A stretch of DNA of 64,000 bases from Celeribacter sp047630475 (GCA_047630475.1 JBLHXX010000001.1:142616-206615), one strand, 5' to 3'. Shown: positions 37,351-46,391, counted from the first letter of the stretch. Program-made: numbers and translations. Notes: generated by a model from the letters alone, not told the origin.

Positions 37351-37886
37351 CTAGAGTATCCGATCAATTCGGCTTCTGCTGCGGTGATTTTGGTGACGCC
37401 CATAATCATTGTGGATGCCAAAACCACCAAAGGATAGGCCAGAAGCGTTGAGATTTGCTGCAAGATAACCAAGCCAAAAGAGGCTTGATCAACCATAAAA
37501 ATCCCCAAACAAATGCGGTACAGAACGGCAAGCCCAAGCATCAGGGCCGACACCATGGCCCATTCCACCAAAAAGGGCATGTCGCGTGACATACCTTCGC
37601 GGCCCCGTAAAAATTCAACAGCAATGACGCAAAGAACGGCCCAAAGGCCGGGGGGACGCATAAAAATAAAATCACCGATCAAAAACACCGTCGCGACCAA
37701 TAGGATCGGCACGTAGGACGGGCGTCGTAGCACCCATGCAAAGGCAAAAGCCAACATCAAATCCGGGCCGGGCCAGCGCCCTGAACCCACTTCAAGAGGT
37801 AGCAAGCAAAAGAACAGGGCAGTCAAACAAACCAAGACAAACCCGCCGCGATACATCCATTGTCTGACGACCCACGGCTCAACCAT
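37347..37886 (-). CDS. mreD: Rod shape-determining protein MreD
   Basis: A 179-residue membrane protein with five to six hydrophobic segments and the PDLMLAFAFAWVLRRP block typical of MreD in this group. The ATG at 37886 is preferred over an upstream one at 37925 because GGAGG lies 6 bases before it and the longer version overlaps mreC widely. It overlaps the end of mreC by 8 bases and the PBP2 start by four. Confidence 0.9.
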   Translation of the reverse strand: MVEPWVVRQWMYRGGFVLVCLTALFFCLLPLEVGSGRWPGPDLMLAFAFAWVLRRPSYVPILLVATVFLIGDFIFMRPPGLWAVLCVIAVEFLRGREGMSRDMPFLVEWAMVSALMLGLAVLYRICLGIFMVDQASFGLVILQQISTLLAYPLVVLASTMIMGVTKITAAEAELIGYSR

Positions 37887-38796
37887 CGGAGGCCTCCGTG
37901 GTGGATGAGAGTGTGGGTGTGGCACCTGAAATTGGATTTGTTGGCAATATTAACGATCCGGGGTCAATGATCCGTTCACTTTCGAGCGTGCGCAAAACAC
38001 GTAGAAAATCCAGCCGTTCATAGTCCGCCGCCAAAACCACCCGCAAACGCCGATCAGCACCAAGCGCCACTTGGCCAATCACCAACCCCGATGGGAAAAC
38101 ACCGCCATCGCCAGAGGACACAACACGGTCACCGGGGCGGACCAATTCGGGGCTTTCTAAAAACTCAAGCGGCGGTCGGGCTGTGTTGTCGCCGGATAAA
38201 ATCGCGCGTTGACCTGAGGGTTGAATGGTCACCGGCAGGCGAGAGTTGCTATCCGTTAGCAATACAACGCGCGCGGTGTTTTCGCCGAGCCCAGAGATAC
38301 GCCCCACAAGCCCGATGCCATCCATCGTCGCCCAGCCATCGACAATGCCGTCACGTGCGCCGACGTTCAAAAGCACCGATTGGCGAAACGGAGATCCGCT
38401 ATCGGCCATCACAACGCCCGTCACATAGGTGTATTTCGGGTCTAGCCGCACATTGTTGAGATCAAGCAGTTTGGCGTTTTTTTGCTCCAGTTGCAGGGCG
38501 GCTTCTTTCCAAGCCTGCATTTGGCGCAATTCGCGGCGTAACTCTTGATTTTGCGCGTAAATACGGCTGTAACTTTGGAAATTCTCGACCATGTCGACAG
38601 TTTTTGTGACAGGCACCAAAGCCCATTCAAAAGAGGGCACCACACGGTCAACAAGCTGCGCACGGATGCGTTCGACGCGGGGGCTGTCGATGCGCCACAA
38701 AATGAAGATGCCAAAGAGCACAAGGATCAGCAGCGCCGACAGCAATCTGCGCAGCGGGCGAATGTAGCCGTCAGATGTGCCTGTGTCTTTGGCCAC
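37879..38796 (-). CDS. mreC: Rod shape-determining protein MreC
   Basis: A 305-residue bitopic protein: one membrane helix at about residues 14-33, a coiled coil at about 70-105, then the beta-rich periplasmic domain with YVTGVVMADSGSPFRQSVLLNVGARDG and VGRISGLGENTARVVLLTD. It links cytosolic MreB to PBP2. The C-terminal tail is short and Ser/Thr-rich. It lies 64 bases after mreB. Confidence 0.95.
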   Translation of the reverse strand: MAKDTGTSDGYIRPLRRLLSALLILVLFGIFILWRIDSPRVERIRAQLVDRVVPSFEWALVPVTKTVDMVENFQSYSRIYAQNQELRRELRQMQAWKEAALQLEQKNAKLLDLNNVRLDPKYTYVTGVVMADSGSPFRQSVLLNVGARDGIVDGWATMDGIGLVGRISGLGENTARVVLLTDSNSRLPVTIQPSGQRAILSGDNTARPPLEFLESPELVRPGDRVVSSGDGGVFPSGLVIGQVALGADRRLRVVLAADYERLDFLRVLRTLESERIIDPGSLILPTNPISGATPTLSSTTEASDG

Positions 38797-38860
38797 GTTT
38801 ACTCCGAATCCTCAAAGGACCGCAGGCAAGAGGCGCGTGAAACGCCCCTGTGGCCAACGA

Positions 38861-39898
38861 TCAGCTGTCGTAATCAATCACATGACGGAGTTGTTTTTCA
38901 TACTCCAAGGCTTTGCCCGTCCCCAAAGCCACACAGTTGAGTGGCTCGTCAGCAACAGAAATGGCCAGACCTGTTTGCTCGCGCAAGGCCAGATCAAGAT
39001 CGCCCAAAAGCGCGCCGCCACCGGTCAACATAACACCGCGATCCACGATGTCTGCGGCCAAATCTGGCGGTGTGGTCTCAAGCGCTGCCATCACAGCTTC
39101 GCAAATTTGCTGCACGGGCTCGGACAGAGCTTCGGCCACTTGCGCTTGGGAAATTTCGATTTCTTTTGGCACACCATTGAGCAAATCACGCCCGCGAATG
39201 GTCATCGCGGCGCCGCGTCCATCGTCAGGCATACGTGCCGTGCCGATGGTGGTTTTGATGCGCTCTGCTGTGCCTTCACCGATCAATAAGTTTTGTTGGC
39301 GGCGCAAATACGCAATGATCGCGTCGTCCATGCGGTCACCACCAATACGCACCGAACGCGCGTAAACGATGTCGCCCAAAGACAAAACAGCCACCTCAGT
39401 GGTCCCGCCACCGATGTCCACAACCATGTTGCCTGTGGGGTCCGTGATCGGCATGCCCGCGCCAATAGCCGCCGCAATAGGTTCTGCGATCAAGCCCGCG
39501 CGGCCTGCGCCGGCAGACAACACAGAGTTGCGGATCGCACGTTTTTCAACAGGGGTCGCGCCGTGCGGCACACAAACGATGATCTTGGGTTTTGGGAACA
39601 GCGTGCGGCGGTGCACTTTGCGGATGAAATGTTTGATCATTTCCTCAGCTGTGTCGAAATCCGCGATCACACCGTCACGCATCGGGCGAATGGCCTCAAT
39701 CGACCCTGGCGTTTTGCCAAGCATGTGTTTCGCGTCTTCGCCCACAGCCAAAACCTGTTTGCGCCCGTCTTTGACATGGTAGGCCACAACAGATGGCTCG
39801 TTTAGGATAATGCCCTTGCCTTTGACGTAGACCAGCGTGTTCGCTGTCCCTAGGTCAATTGCCATATCGGACGAGAAAAGTCCCTTAAGTATCGCCAT
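38861..39898 (-). CDS. mreB: Rod shape-determining actin homolog MreB
   Basis: A 345-residue bacterial actin. DLGTANTLVY at residues 14-23 (phosphate 1), DIGGGTTEVAVLS (phosphate 2) and VMLTGGGALLGDLD (adenosine motif) are intact. The ATG at 39898 gives the standard length; a TTG at 39919 would add seven residues and has no advantage. It is the first gene of mreB-mreC-mreD-mrdA-rodA-ghrA, and the 239 bases upstream, shared with a divergent acyltransferase gene, must hold the promoter. Confidence 0.97.
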   Translation of the reverse strand: MAILKGLFSSDMAIDLGTANTLVYVKGKGIILNEPSVVAYHVKDGRKQVLAVGEDAKHMLGKTPGSIEAIRPMRDGVIADFDTAEEMIKHFIRKVHRRTLFPKPKIIVCVPHGATPVEKRAIRNSVLSAGAGRAGLIAEPIAAAIGAGMPITDPTGNMVVDIGGGTTEVAVLSLGDIVYARSVRIGGDRMDDAIIAYLRRQQNLLIGEGTAERIKTTIGTARMPDDGRGAAMTIRGRDLLNGVPKEIEISQAQVAEALSEPVQQICEAVMAALETTPPDLAADIVDRGVMLTGGGALLGDLDLALREQTGLAISVADEPLNCVALGTGKALEYEKQLRHVIDYDS

Positions 39899-40137
39899 AG
39901 TCCGTTCAATCCTCGTCAAACCCGATGCGGGGAGAATCCCCTTTAAATGGCCTTATATGCGTCTCTGCGTCTATGGGAAAGAGGTGCTCGCCATTGTGGC
40001 TGGTGATCGCTTATAAATGAAACGTGATGGGGGTGTGATGTTTATTATCTGTGCCGTCATTTGGCTGTGTCGCCATTTGGTTCGCCAGCCGTTAAGTTGC
40101 CGCGACACGAGCATCTCAAAAAAGCAGGAGCAAGCGT

Positions 40138-41073
40138 TTGCGAAGTCTGGGGCTTGAAATTGGCAGAGTGGGGCTGGCGCTTTTGGTGGTGTCTTTACAC
40201 AGTTCTGCCTTGTCTGATGTAACTTGGCTTGGCGCATCGGTGTTGAATCACGGGCTTGCGCGATTGGCCGTTCCGTTTTTCTTTTTGCTGTCAGGGTATT
40301 TCATTGGACCCGCTTTTGCGCATGACTTTGGTCGATGGCTGTTGCGGATCGTGGCGCTTTATGCCGCTTGGTCTGTGATCTGTGCGCCCGTTTGGATCGC
40401 CGAAGGGGTTAATGGTATTGGATTTTTTAAAAATATCCTGATTGGATATCGCCATCTTTGGTATCTCACGGGCCTTGGTATTGGGGGGACCATACTCTAT
40501 TTTGTCCGCTCGGCTTCGACCACACGCCTTTTGTCCCTTGCGACGGGATTGTATTTGGTGGCCTGTCTGGGTGAACTCTACATTCGTACAAAAACGCCCG
40601 TTTTCGGATTGCCTGATCACCTCTCGGTCTTGCCGTTTCGCAACGGTATCTTTTTTGGTTTTCCTTTCATGGCGATCGGCTATGTCATGGCGCGCCATGC
40701 AGATATCTTGGACAAGGTGTCCTCTGTGTTGCTGGCGATGATCATAACAGCTGTCTTTGGTGCATTGCTGGCTGAGGTTTTGATGTCTTACATGCTGTTC
40801 GATATGACGGGGCCATATGATTGCCTGTTTGCATTGTTTATTGCCACACCAGCCCTTTTTATCGGCTTAATGCGGGCTTCACAAAAGCGCGTTGGTCGTG
40901 GACTTGGGCAGCTCGCAACGGGGATATATTTTGTGCATATCCCGATACTGGTGGTCATTGGCGGCTTATGGCCTGACATCGGTCCAACAACTCGTTTTGC
41001 TCTGACTGTGCTTTGCACGTTTGCTGCATTGCCAGTGTTGTTTTTGGTAAATCGACGCTTGCCCCTATTATAA
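40138..41073 (+). CDS. Acyltransferase family 3 membrane protein
   Basis: A 311-residue membrane protein with about ten hydrophobic segments. The N-terminal RVGLALLVVSLHSSA (conserved His of the family), RLAVPFFFLLSGYF and GYRHLWYL blocks identify acyltransferase 3, which moves acetyl or other acyl groups onto surface sugars or lipids. The start is a TTG with AGGAG 7 bases upstream. It is divergent from mreB and convergent with leuA. A substrate cannot be deduced. Confidence 0.88.
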   Translation: MRSLGLEIGRVGLALLVVSLHSSALSDVTWLGASVLNHGLARLAVPFFFLLSGYFIGPAFAHDFGRWLLRIVALYAAWSVICAPVWIAEGVNGIGFFKNILIGYRHLWYLTGLGIGGTILYFVRSASTTRLLSLATGLYLVACLGELYIRTKTPVFGLPDHLSVLPFRNGIFFGFPFMAIGYVMARHADILDKVSSVLLAMIITAVFGALLAEVLMSYMLFDMTGPYDCLFALFIATPALFIGLMRASQKRVGRGLGQLATGIYFVHIPILVVIGGLWPDIGPTTRFALTVLCTFAALPVLFLVNRRLPLL

Positions 41074-41098
41074 AGGGCGCACAAAGTTGCGCGCCCTT
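41073..41098. terminator. Bidirectional hairpin between acyltransferase gene and leuA
   Basis: AAGGGCGC (41073-41080) and GCGCCCTT (41091-41098) form a perfect 8-bp stem with a 10-base loop between two convergent genes. T-runs on either side are short, so termination strength is uncertain. Confidence 0.6.
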
Positions 41099-41120
41099 GA
41101 CTGGTGATCACAGGTTGGGA

Positions 41121-42698
41121 TTAACCCGCGTCTGTGTATTTCACTTCTTTTGTATCCGCCCCCGGCGCTGACTTTGTGCGGCGCACGATCAGGCGGTTGA
41201 CGGCGTTTACATAGGCTTTGGCTGAGGCAAAAACGGTATCCGTGTCTGAGCTTTGGCCTGTGGCGATGCGCCCGTCTTCTTCCAAACGTACGGACACGGT
41301 GGCTTGGGCATCTGTGCCCTCAGTGACAGCGTTCACTTGGTAGATCTGCAAGCGGGCTTGTGTTGGGTAGAGGGTTTTGATCGCTTTGAAGGTCGCATCC
41401 ACAGGCCCGTCGCCCTCAGAGGTGCACTGTTTTTCTACGCCGTCAATTTCCAAAGTGATATCAGCGGTTTGAGGTGCTTCTGATCCGCAAACGACCCGCA
41501 GGTGTTTGATCTTGATATGCTCGTTTTGACCCTCTGACCCTGCGTCTTGCATCAGCGCGACGATGTCATCATCCAGCACTTCTTTTTTGCGATCGGCCAG
41601 TTCTTTGAAGCGCACGAATACGTCTTTCAACTGGTTGTCACCCAGCTCGTATCCCAGCTCTTCGAGTTTGGCACGCAACGCGGCACGCCCCGAATGTTTG
41701 CCCAGCGGCAAAGACGTACCAGACAGGCCCACATCGGCAGGGCGCATGATTTCAAAGGTTTCGGCATTTTTCAGCATGCCGTCTTGGTGGATGCCAGATT
41801 CATGCGCGAATGCGTTTTTGCCGACAATCGCTTTGTTTGGCTGCACCACAAAGCCAGAGACCTGCGATACACGACGCGAAATGTTCATGATCTTGGTTGT
41901 GTCGATTTTCGTGCTGTACGGCATGATGTCGTTGCGCACTTTGAGCGCCATCACAACCTCTTCCAGCGCCGTGTTGCCCGCGCGTTCACCAAGGCCGTTG
42001 ATCGTACATTCGATTTGGCGCGCGCCCGCTTCGACAGCCGCCAAAGAGTTGGCGGTGGCCATCCCCAGGTCATTGTGACAGTGCGTCGCAAAGATGATGT
42101 TATCAGCGCCCGGAACGCGGTCGAGCAACATTTTGATAATTGCAGAACTTTCGCGCGGAATGGTGTAGCCTACGGTGTCAGGAATGTTGATCGTGGTGGC
42201 GCCCGCTTTGATCGCAATCTCAACCACGCGGCACAGATAATCATGTTCGGTGCGGATCGCATCCATCGGCGACCATTGCACATTGTCACACAGATTGCGG
42301 GCATGGGTGACGGTGTCGTGGATCTTATCGGCCATCTCATCCATGCTCAGCGCGGTGATGTCGCGGTGCAACGGCGATGTGCCGATAAAGGTGTGAATGC
42401 GCGGCTGGGCGGCGTGTTTCACGGCCTCCATACAGCGGTCAATGTCGGTGATGCTGGCGCGCGCCAATCCACAAATCACCGAATTTTTGGAATTCTTGGC
42501 GATCTCGGACACAGCCTCAAAATCGCCCTGCGATGCAATCGGGAAACCGGCCTCAATAATATCGACGCCCATCTCATCCAACAGGCTGGCGATTTCAAGT
42601 TTCTCGTTGTGAGACATTGTGGCGCCGGGGGATTGCTCACCGTCACGCAGTGTCGTGTCAAAAATCAGGACGCGGTTTTTGTCGGATACAAATGTCAT
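41121..42698 (-). CDS. leuA: 2-isopropylmalate synthase
   Basis: A 525-residue long-form enzyme that condenses acetyl-CoA and 2-oxoisovalerate, the first step of leucine synthesis. The HMGL-like barrel has FDTTLRDGEQSPG (12-24), THCHNDLGMATANS with the metal-binding His pair, and GLGERAGNTALEEV; the C-terminal LeuA regulatory domain (leucine feedback) spans about 385-515. A Leu-rich leader peptide and competing hairpins lie upstream at 42747-42874, pointing to attenuation by leucyl-tRNA supply. Confidence 0.97.
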   Translation of the reverse strand: MTFVSDKNRVLIFDTTLRDGEQSPGATMSHNEKLEIASLLDEMGVDIIEAGFPIASQGDFEAVSEIAKNSKNSVICGLARASITDIDRCMEAVKHAAQPRIHTFIGTSPLHRDITALSMDEMADKIHDTVTHARNLCDNVQWSPMDAIRTEHDYLCRVVEIAIKAGATTINIPDTVGYTIPRESSAIIKMLLDRVPGADNIIFATHCHNDLGMATANSLAAVEAGARQIECTINGLGERAGNTALEEVVMALKVRNDIMPYSTKIDTTKIMNISRRVSQVSGFVVQPNKAIVGKNAFAHESGIHQDGMLKNAETFEIMRPADVGLSGTSLPLGKHSGRAALRAKLEELGYELGDNQLKDVFVRFKELADRKKEVLDDDIVALMQDAGSEGQNEHIKIKHLRVVCGSEAPQTADITLEIDGVEKQCTSEGDGPVDATFKAIKTLYPTQARLQIYQVNAVTEGTDAQATVSVRLEEDGRIATGQSSDTDTVFASAKAYVNAVNRLIVRRTKSAPGADTKEVKYTDAG

Positions 42699-42746
42699 AG
42701 GAATTCTCTCGTGTTCTTAGCTGTCATGGTGGGGTGTGTTTGATGA

Positions 42747-42794
42747 GGCGCGCGTTTCACTTCTGAGCGGTCGCGCCAAAGGCACGCTCAGAAG
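42747..42794 (-). promoter_or_regulatory. leuA attenuator: two mutually exclusive hairpins
   Basis: Reading the minus strand, CTTCTGAGCG (42794-42785) pairs perfectly with CGCTCAGAAG (42769-42760). An alternative stem pairs GGCGCG (42777-42772) in that loop with CGCGCC (42752-42747) further on, so the two cannot form together. The first arm starts 6 bases after a run of four Leu codons in the leader peptide and includes its stop codon, the layout expected for ribosome-mediated attenuation. No T-run follows either stem, so termination may be weak, Rho-linked, or the effect may be on translation. Confidence 0.7.
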
Positions 42795-42874
42795 CAGCTA
42801 AGAAGGAGAAGCGCACGACGATCCAGCGCAGGAATTGCGCGGGCTAAGGTCGTTTTATGAGCTGTCATCAACAT
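42788..42874 (-). CDS. leuL: Leucine leader peptide (LeuL)
   Basis: A 28-residue frame ends in RRALLLLSCF, with four consecutive Leu codons (CTT CTC CTT CTT at 42811-42800) ten codons or fewer before the stop and directly before the attenuator hairpin. A run of the regulated amino acid at this place is the hallmark of leader peptides for amino-acid operons. There is no Shine-Dalgarno before the ATG at 42874, but TATAGT lies a few bases upstream and could be a -10 box giving a nearly leaderless transcript, as known for alphaproteobacterial trpL. A second ATG two codons later is possible. Confidence 0.75.
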   Translation of the reverse strand: MLMTAHKTTLARAIPALDRRALLLLSCF

Positions 42875-43015
42875 GGGAGCGACTATAATCACGCAAGTCG
42901 TAAAGAAAACCCCAAAATGTGATCTTTTTTCGTTTTCGCGCCTCGTCAGATAAAGGAAACACAGATGCGCGCACTCTGTATTGACCAAAAGGTTGTTAGG
43001 AGGGCACGTTCAGGA

Positions 43016-44470
43016 TTATTGTGCGTCGATTGGTTCAGGGGCGGTATCAGGGATCACATCAGGTTCCACCACCGCGACCAACGCACCATCGGCCCAGTCG
43101 CCTGAGGCTGTTTCGCCTGAAGCATAGGTGATCGTGCCGCGGCCTTGGCGTTTTCCGCCTGAGAACAGGCCTTCATAGACATCGCCATTGGCGTAGGTGG
43201 CTGTGCCGCGCCCGTTGATTTCGCCCTCGCTCCATTCGCCCATATAAGTGTAGCCCGTGGGCATAACCAAGGTGCCTGTGCCGCTGCGTTTGCCTGCCTT
43301 GAAATCGCCGCTATAGGTTGTGCCATCCGCGTAGGTTGCGGTGCCTTTGCCCGACCGTTCGCCGGTGTCCCACTCGCCATCATAGATAAACCCATCGGTG
43401 TAGGTCATTTTACCTGTCCCGTGGTTTTGCGCGTTTTTGAACATGCCTTCATAAATCAAACCATTGGCGTATTCGGCGCGCCCCATGCCGTCGATCACGC
43501 CGTATTGCCATGCGCCGTCATAGGTCGTGCCGCCGGGGTAGGTGATTTTGCCGGTGCCATGTGACAAATCATCCAAGAAGCTGCCAACATAGATTGATCC
43601 ATCGGGATAGGTGACTTGGCCTGCGCCCTCAATACGGCCTTGGACCCATGCGCCGATGTAGATGTATCCGTCTGTGCCGGTGAATGTGCCAGTGCCGTGG
43701 CGCTTGTCATCGTCAAAATCGCCGACGTATATGTCACCATTGGCATAAGTGACTTTGCCGTTGCCTTGGCGTTTTCCGTCAACCAATGTCCCTGTGTACG
43801 TATCGCCATTGGGTTGGTTGATGGTGCCCTCGCCATTGCATTGCCCTGCCACCCATTGGCAATCTAACGTCAGCCCGTCTTCCAAGGTCAAAACACCCAA
43901 ACCGTGGCGTGCGTCACGGGCCAAGTTTCCGACATATGTCGAACCCTCAGGGTAGGTGATCGTGCCTTTGCCCTCCTTGACGCCGTTCACCCAAGCGCCT
44001 TCATAGACATAGCCCGTGGGGCTTTCCATGCGGCCTTGACCGTGATGGTTGTTGGCCAAAAAACCACCCTCATAGGTGATGCCGCTCGCATAATGTGCCG
44101 CGCCCGAACCGGTGATGATGCCGTTTTCCCAGTCGCCCTCATATGTGCCGCCATCTGCGTAGGTGATCTTGCCAAAGCCGTGTTGTTTGCCCTGCTCAAA
44201 CGCGCCTTCATAAACGGCCCCGTCTGGGTAGCGGGCCACGCCTTGGCCTTTGATTTCGCCCATGACCCAATCGCCGGTATATTCAAAGCCGTTGGGCAAA
44301 CTGTAGGTGCCCGTGCCGTGTTGTTGACCGTCTTGAAATGTGCCTTTGTAAAGCCCGCCTTCGTCATATTGGCGGGTCTGTACGCCGCCCTCTTGGGCCA
44401 AAGCGAAGTTTGGGATTGCAAGAGCTGTTGTCAGGCTAAGAACGGCAAGGCTACGTCTTATGGTGGTCAC
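43016..44470 (-). CDS. Secreted or periplasmic MORN-repeat protein
   Basis: A 484-residue protein with an N-terminal signal peptide (TIRRSLAVLSLTTALA, cleavage near FALAQ) and then 18 complete MORN repeats plus one partial, each exactly 23 residues (Y.G.[FW]..G...G.G...Y.[DN]G), ending in an acidic Pro-rich tail. Repeats with Phe/Leu at position 5 alternate with Trp, giving a 46-residue superperiod that slips once between repeats 9 and 10. Repeat 8 carries two cysteines (DCQW, GQC), possibly a disulfide. The GTG at 44470 follows GGGAAG; the longer ATG frame from 44509 would put charged residues before the signal. The function is unknown; MORN proteins often bind membranes or act as scaffolds. 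Confidence 0.9.
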   Translation of the reverse strand: MTTIRRSLAVLSLTTALAIPNFALAQEGGVQTRQYDEGGLYKGTFQDGQQHGTGTYSLPNGFEYTGDWVMGEIKGQGVARYPDGAVYEGAFEQGKQHGFGKITYADGGTYEGDWENGIITGSGAAHYASGITYEGGFLANNHHGQGRMESPTGYVYEGAWVNGVKEGKGTITYPEGSTYVGNLARDARHGLGVLTLEDGLTLDCQWVAGQCNGEGTINQPNGDTYTGTLVDGKRQGNGKVTYANGDIYVGDFDDDKRHGTGTFTGTDGYIYIGAWVQGRIEGAGQVTYPDGSIYVGSFLDDLSHGTGKITYPGGTTYDGAWQYGVIDGMGRAEYANGLIYEGMFKNAQNHGTGKMTYTDGFIYDGEWDTGERSGKGTATYADGTTYSGDFKAGKRSGTGTLVMPTGYTYMGEWSEGEINGRGTATYANGDVYEGLFSGGKRQGRGTITYASGETASGDWADGALVAVVEPDVIPDTAPEPIDAQ

Positions 44471-44664
44471 AATGATCTTCCCGTTGCTGTCTGTGGCAAC
44501 GGCGCCCATGGGCGGTGCTGCGCTGAAAATATAGCCCGTGCAGGGCCAACTGTTGCCGCCAACCTAGGCAGTCTCGGGCCCGTGAGCAAATGTTTTTGAT
44601 GTGATCGGCTTTCCCTTGCCGCTCAGTCTGCTAAACCTGTCTCAAAGCTTGAGAGGCCTTCGGT

Positions 44665-46323
44665 ATGACTGATAAATTTCGCCTGACACTGGCACAATTG
44701 AATCCTGCGCTTGGCGCGATTGAGGCCAATGCAGATGCCGCAGCATCCGCCTATGCCGAGGCAAAATCGGCAGGCGCGGATATGATCGCGTTCACTGAGA
44801 TGTTCATCACAGGCTATCAAACCCAAGATTTGGTCATGAAGCCCGCGTTCAGCAGTCATGCCATGCAAGCGATTGAAAAACTTGCGCCTTTGACGGTCGG
44901 TGGCCCTGCTATGGGCATTGGCGGGCCATATGCCTACGGCGATAAGTTGTACAACGGCTATTGGGTTTTGGCGGACGGCAAGGTGCAAACCGTTGTGTTG
45001 AAACATCACCGTCCCAACGAGACGGTGTTTGACGAAGTGCGCCTGTTCGAGAGCGGTGATGTGCATGGGCCGTACCGCGTGGGGCCGATCCGCATTGGCA
45101 CGCCGATTTGCGAAGACGCGTGGCACCCTGATGTGTCTGAGGCCTTGGCCGAAACCGGCGCTGAGATTTTGCTCGTGCCCAATGGATCACCGTACTACCG
45201 CAATAAATTCAACCGCCGTTTGGGCCATATGGTGGCCCGTGTGACGGAAAACGATTTGCCGTTGGTCTATTTGAACATGGTCGGCGGGCAAGATGATCAA
45301 GTGTTTGATGGCGGCTCTTTTGTGCTCAATCGCCACGGCAAAATTGCGCATCAATTGCCTGTGTTCGACGAGGTTCTGCGCCATGTGGATTTCGTCAAAA
45401 CCGATGGTGCTTGGGTGGCTGAGCAGGGCGAAATCACTGCGCACCCTGATGCGTGGGACCAAGATTACCGTGCCATGGTCGAAAGCTTGCGCGATTACAT
45501 GGGCAAAACCGGTTTCAAAAAGGTTCTGCTTGGTCTGTCTGGTGGGATTGACTCTGCGATTGTGGCCACGATTGCTGCGGATGCGATTGGTCCCGAAAAC
45601 GTGCGCTGCGTGATGTTGCCATCCGAGTACACCTCGCAAAGCTCGCTCGATGATGCCAAAGACATCGCCAATCGTCTGAGCTGTCACTATGATTTTGTGC
45701 CAATCAAAGCAGGGCGCGATGCGATCACCGATACGCTTGCGCCACTGTTTGAGGGCTATGAGGCCGACACCACTGAGGAAAACATACAATCGCGTTTGCG
45801 TGGGCTTTTGCTCATGGCGCTGTCCAATAAATTTGGCGAAATGTTGTTGACCACGGGCAATAAATCCGAAGTCGCGGTGGGCTATTGCACGATTTATGGC
45901 GATATGAACGGCGGCTATAACCCGATCAAAGACATGTATAAAACCCGTGTGTTTGAACAATGTCGCTGGCGCAATGCCAACCATCGCCCTTGGATGATGG
46001 GCAATGCGGGCGAGGTGATCCCTGTGTCGATCATCGACAAACCGCCCTCAGCCGAGTTGCGCCCAGATCAACGCGATGATGACAGCTTGCCGCCCTATGA
46101 GGTGCTGGACGCCATTCTTGAGGGGCTCGTGGATCATGAACTCAGCGTTGCTGAATTGGTCGCGCAGGGGTTCGAGCACGCCACGGTGAAACGTGTCGAA
46201 CATCTGTTGTATATTTCTGAATACAAACGGTTCCAATCTGCCCCCGGCACGCGCCTGACGCCCCGCGCGTTCTGGTTGGATCGCCGCTATCCCATTGCTA
46301 ACCGCTGGCGTGATCAGGGCTAG
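44665..46323 (+). CDS. nadE: NAD+ synthetase, glutamine-hydrolysing
   Basis: A 552-residue two-domain enzyme. The N-terminal nitrilase-type glutaminase has Glu45 (AFTEMFITGYQ), Lys in LKHHRPN and Cys149 (GTPICEDAW); the C-terminal synthetase has the ATP pyrophosphatase loop LSGGIDSA at about 291-298 and GYCTIYGDMNGG. It amidates deamido-NAD, the last step of the pathway begun by nadABC at 5.6-9.1 kb. GAGAGG lies upstream of the ATG. It is divergent from the MORN gene. Confidence 0.97.
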   Translation: MTDKFRLTLAQLNPALGAIEANADAAASAYAEAKSAGADMIAFTEMFITGYQTQDLVMKPAFSSHAMQAIEKLAPLTVGGPAMGIGGPYAYGDKLYNGYWVLADGKVQTVVLKHHRPNETVFDEVRLFESGDVHGPYRVGPIRIGTPICEDAWHPDVSEALAETGAEILLVPNGSPYYRNKFNRRLGHMVARVTENDLPLVYLNMVGGQDDQVFDGGSFVLNRHGKIAHQLPVFDEVLRHVDFVKTDGAWVAEQGEITAHPDAWDQDYRAMVESLRDYMGKTGFKKVLLGLSGGIDSAIVATIAADAIGPENVRCVMLPSEYTSQSSLDDAKDIANRLSCHYDFVPIKAGRDAITDTLAPLFEGYEADTTEENIQSRLRGLLLMALSNKFGEMLLTTGNKSEVAVGYCTIYGDMNGGYNPIKDMYKTRVFEQCRWRNANHRPWMMGNAGEVIPVSIIDKPPSAELRPDQRDDDSLPPYEVLDAILEGLVDHELSVAELVAQGFEHATVKRVEHLLYISEYKRFQSAPGTRLTPRAFWLDRRYPIANRWRDQG

Positions 46324-46352
46324 GGTTGGCGTGGGGCGCGCATTGGTGGCAC

Positions 46353-46391
46353 CTGTCCCAAAATTTAACATCTGCCCAAAATTTAATATCT
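46353..46391. repeat. Two-copy tandem repeat before the Hsp70 gene
   Basis: CTG(T)CCCAAAATTTAA(C/T)AT occurs twice head to tail, with one base inserted and one changed, followed by a third CTG. It lies 65-100 bases before the Hsp70-family start in the only noncoding DNA between nadE and that gene. It could be a regulator site or simple duplication. Confidence 0.7.

Noticed and set aside
41547..42743. 398-residue plus-strand frame
   Set aside because: It is exactly antisense to leuA, and its His/Arg-rich protein is typical of a shadow frame.
43050..44400. Regular 69-base DNA periodicity resembling an array
   Set aside because: It is the coding echo of 23-residue MORN repeats, without identical repeats or unique spacers, so not CRISPR.
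43904..44599. 231-residue plus-strand frame
   Set aside because: It arises from reading the MORN repeat DNA in the wrong strand; the regular 69-base repeats keep frames open.
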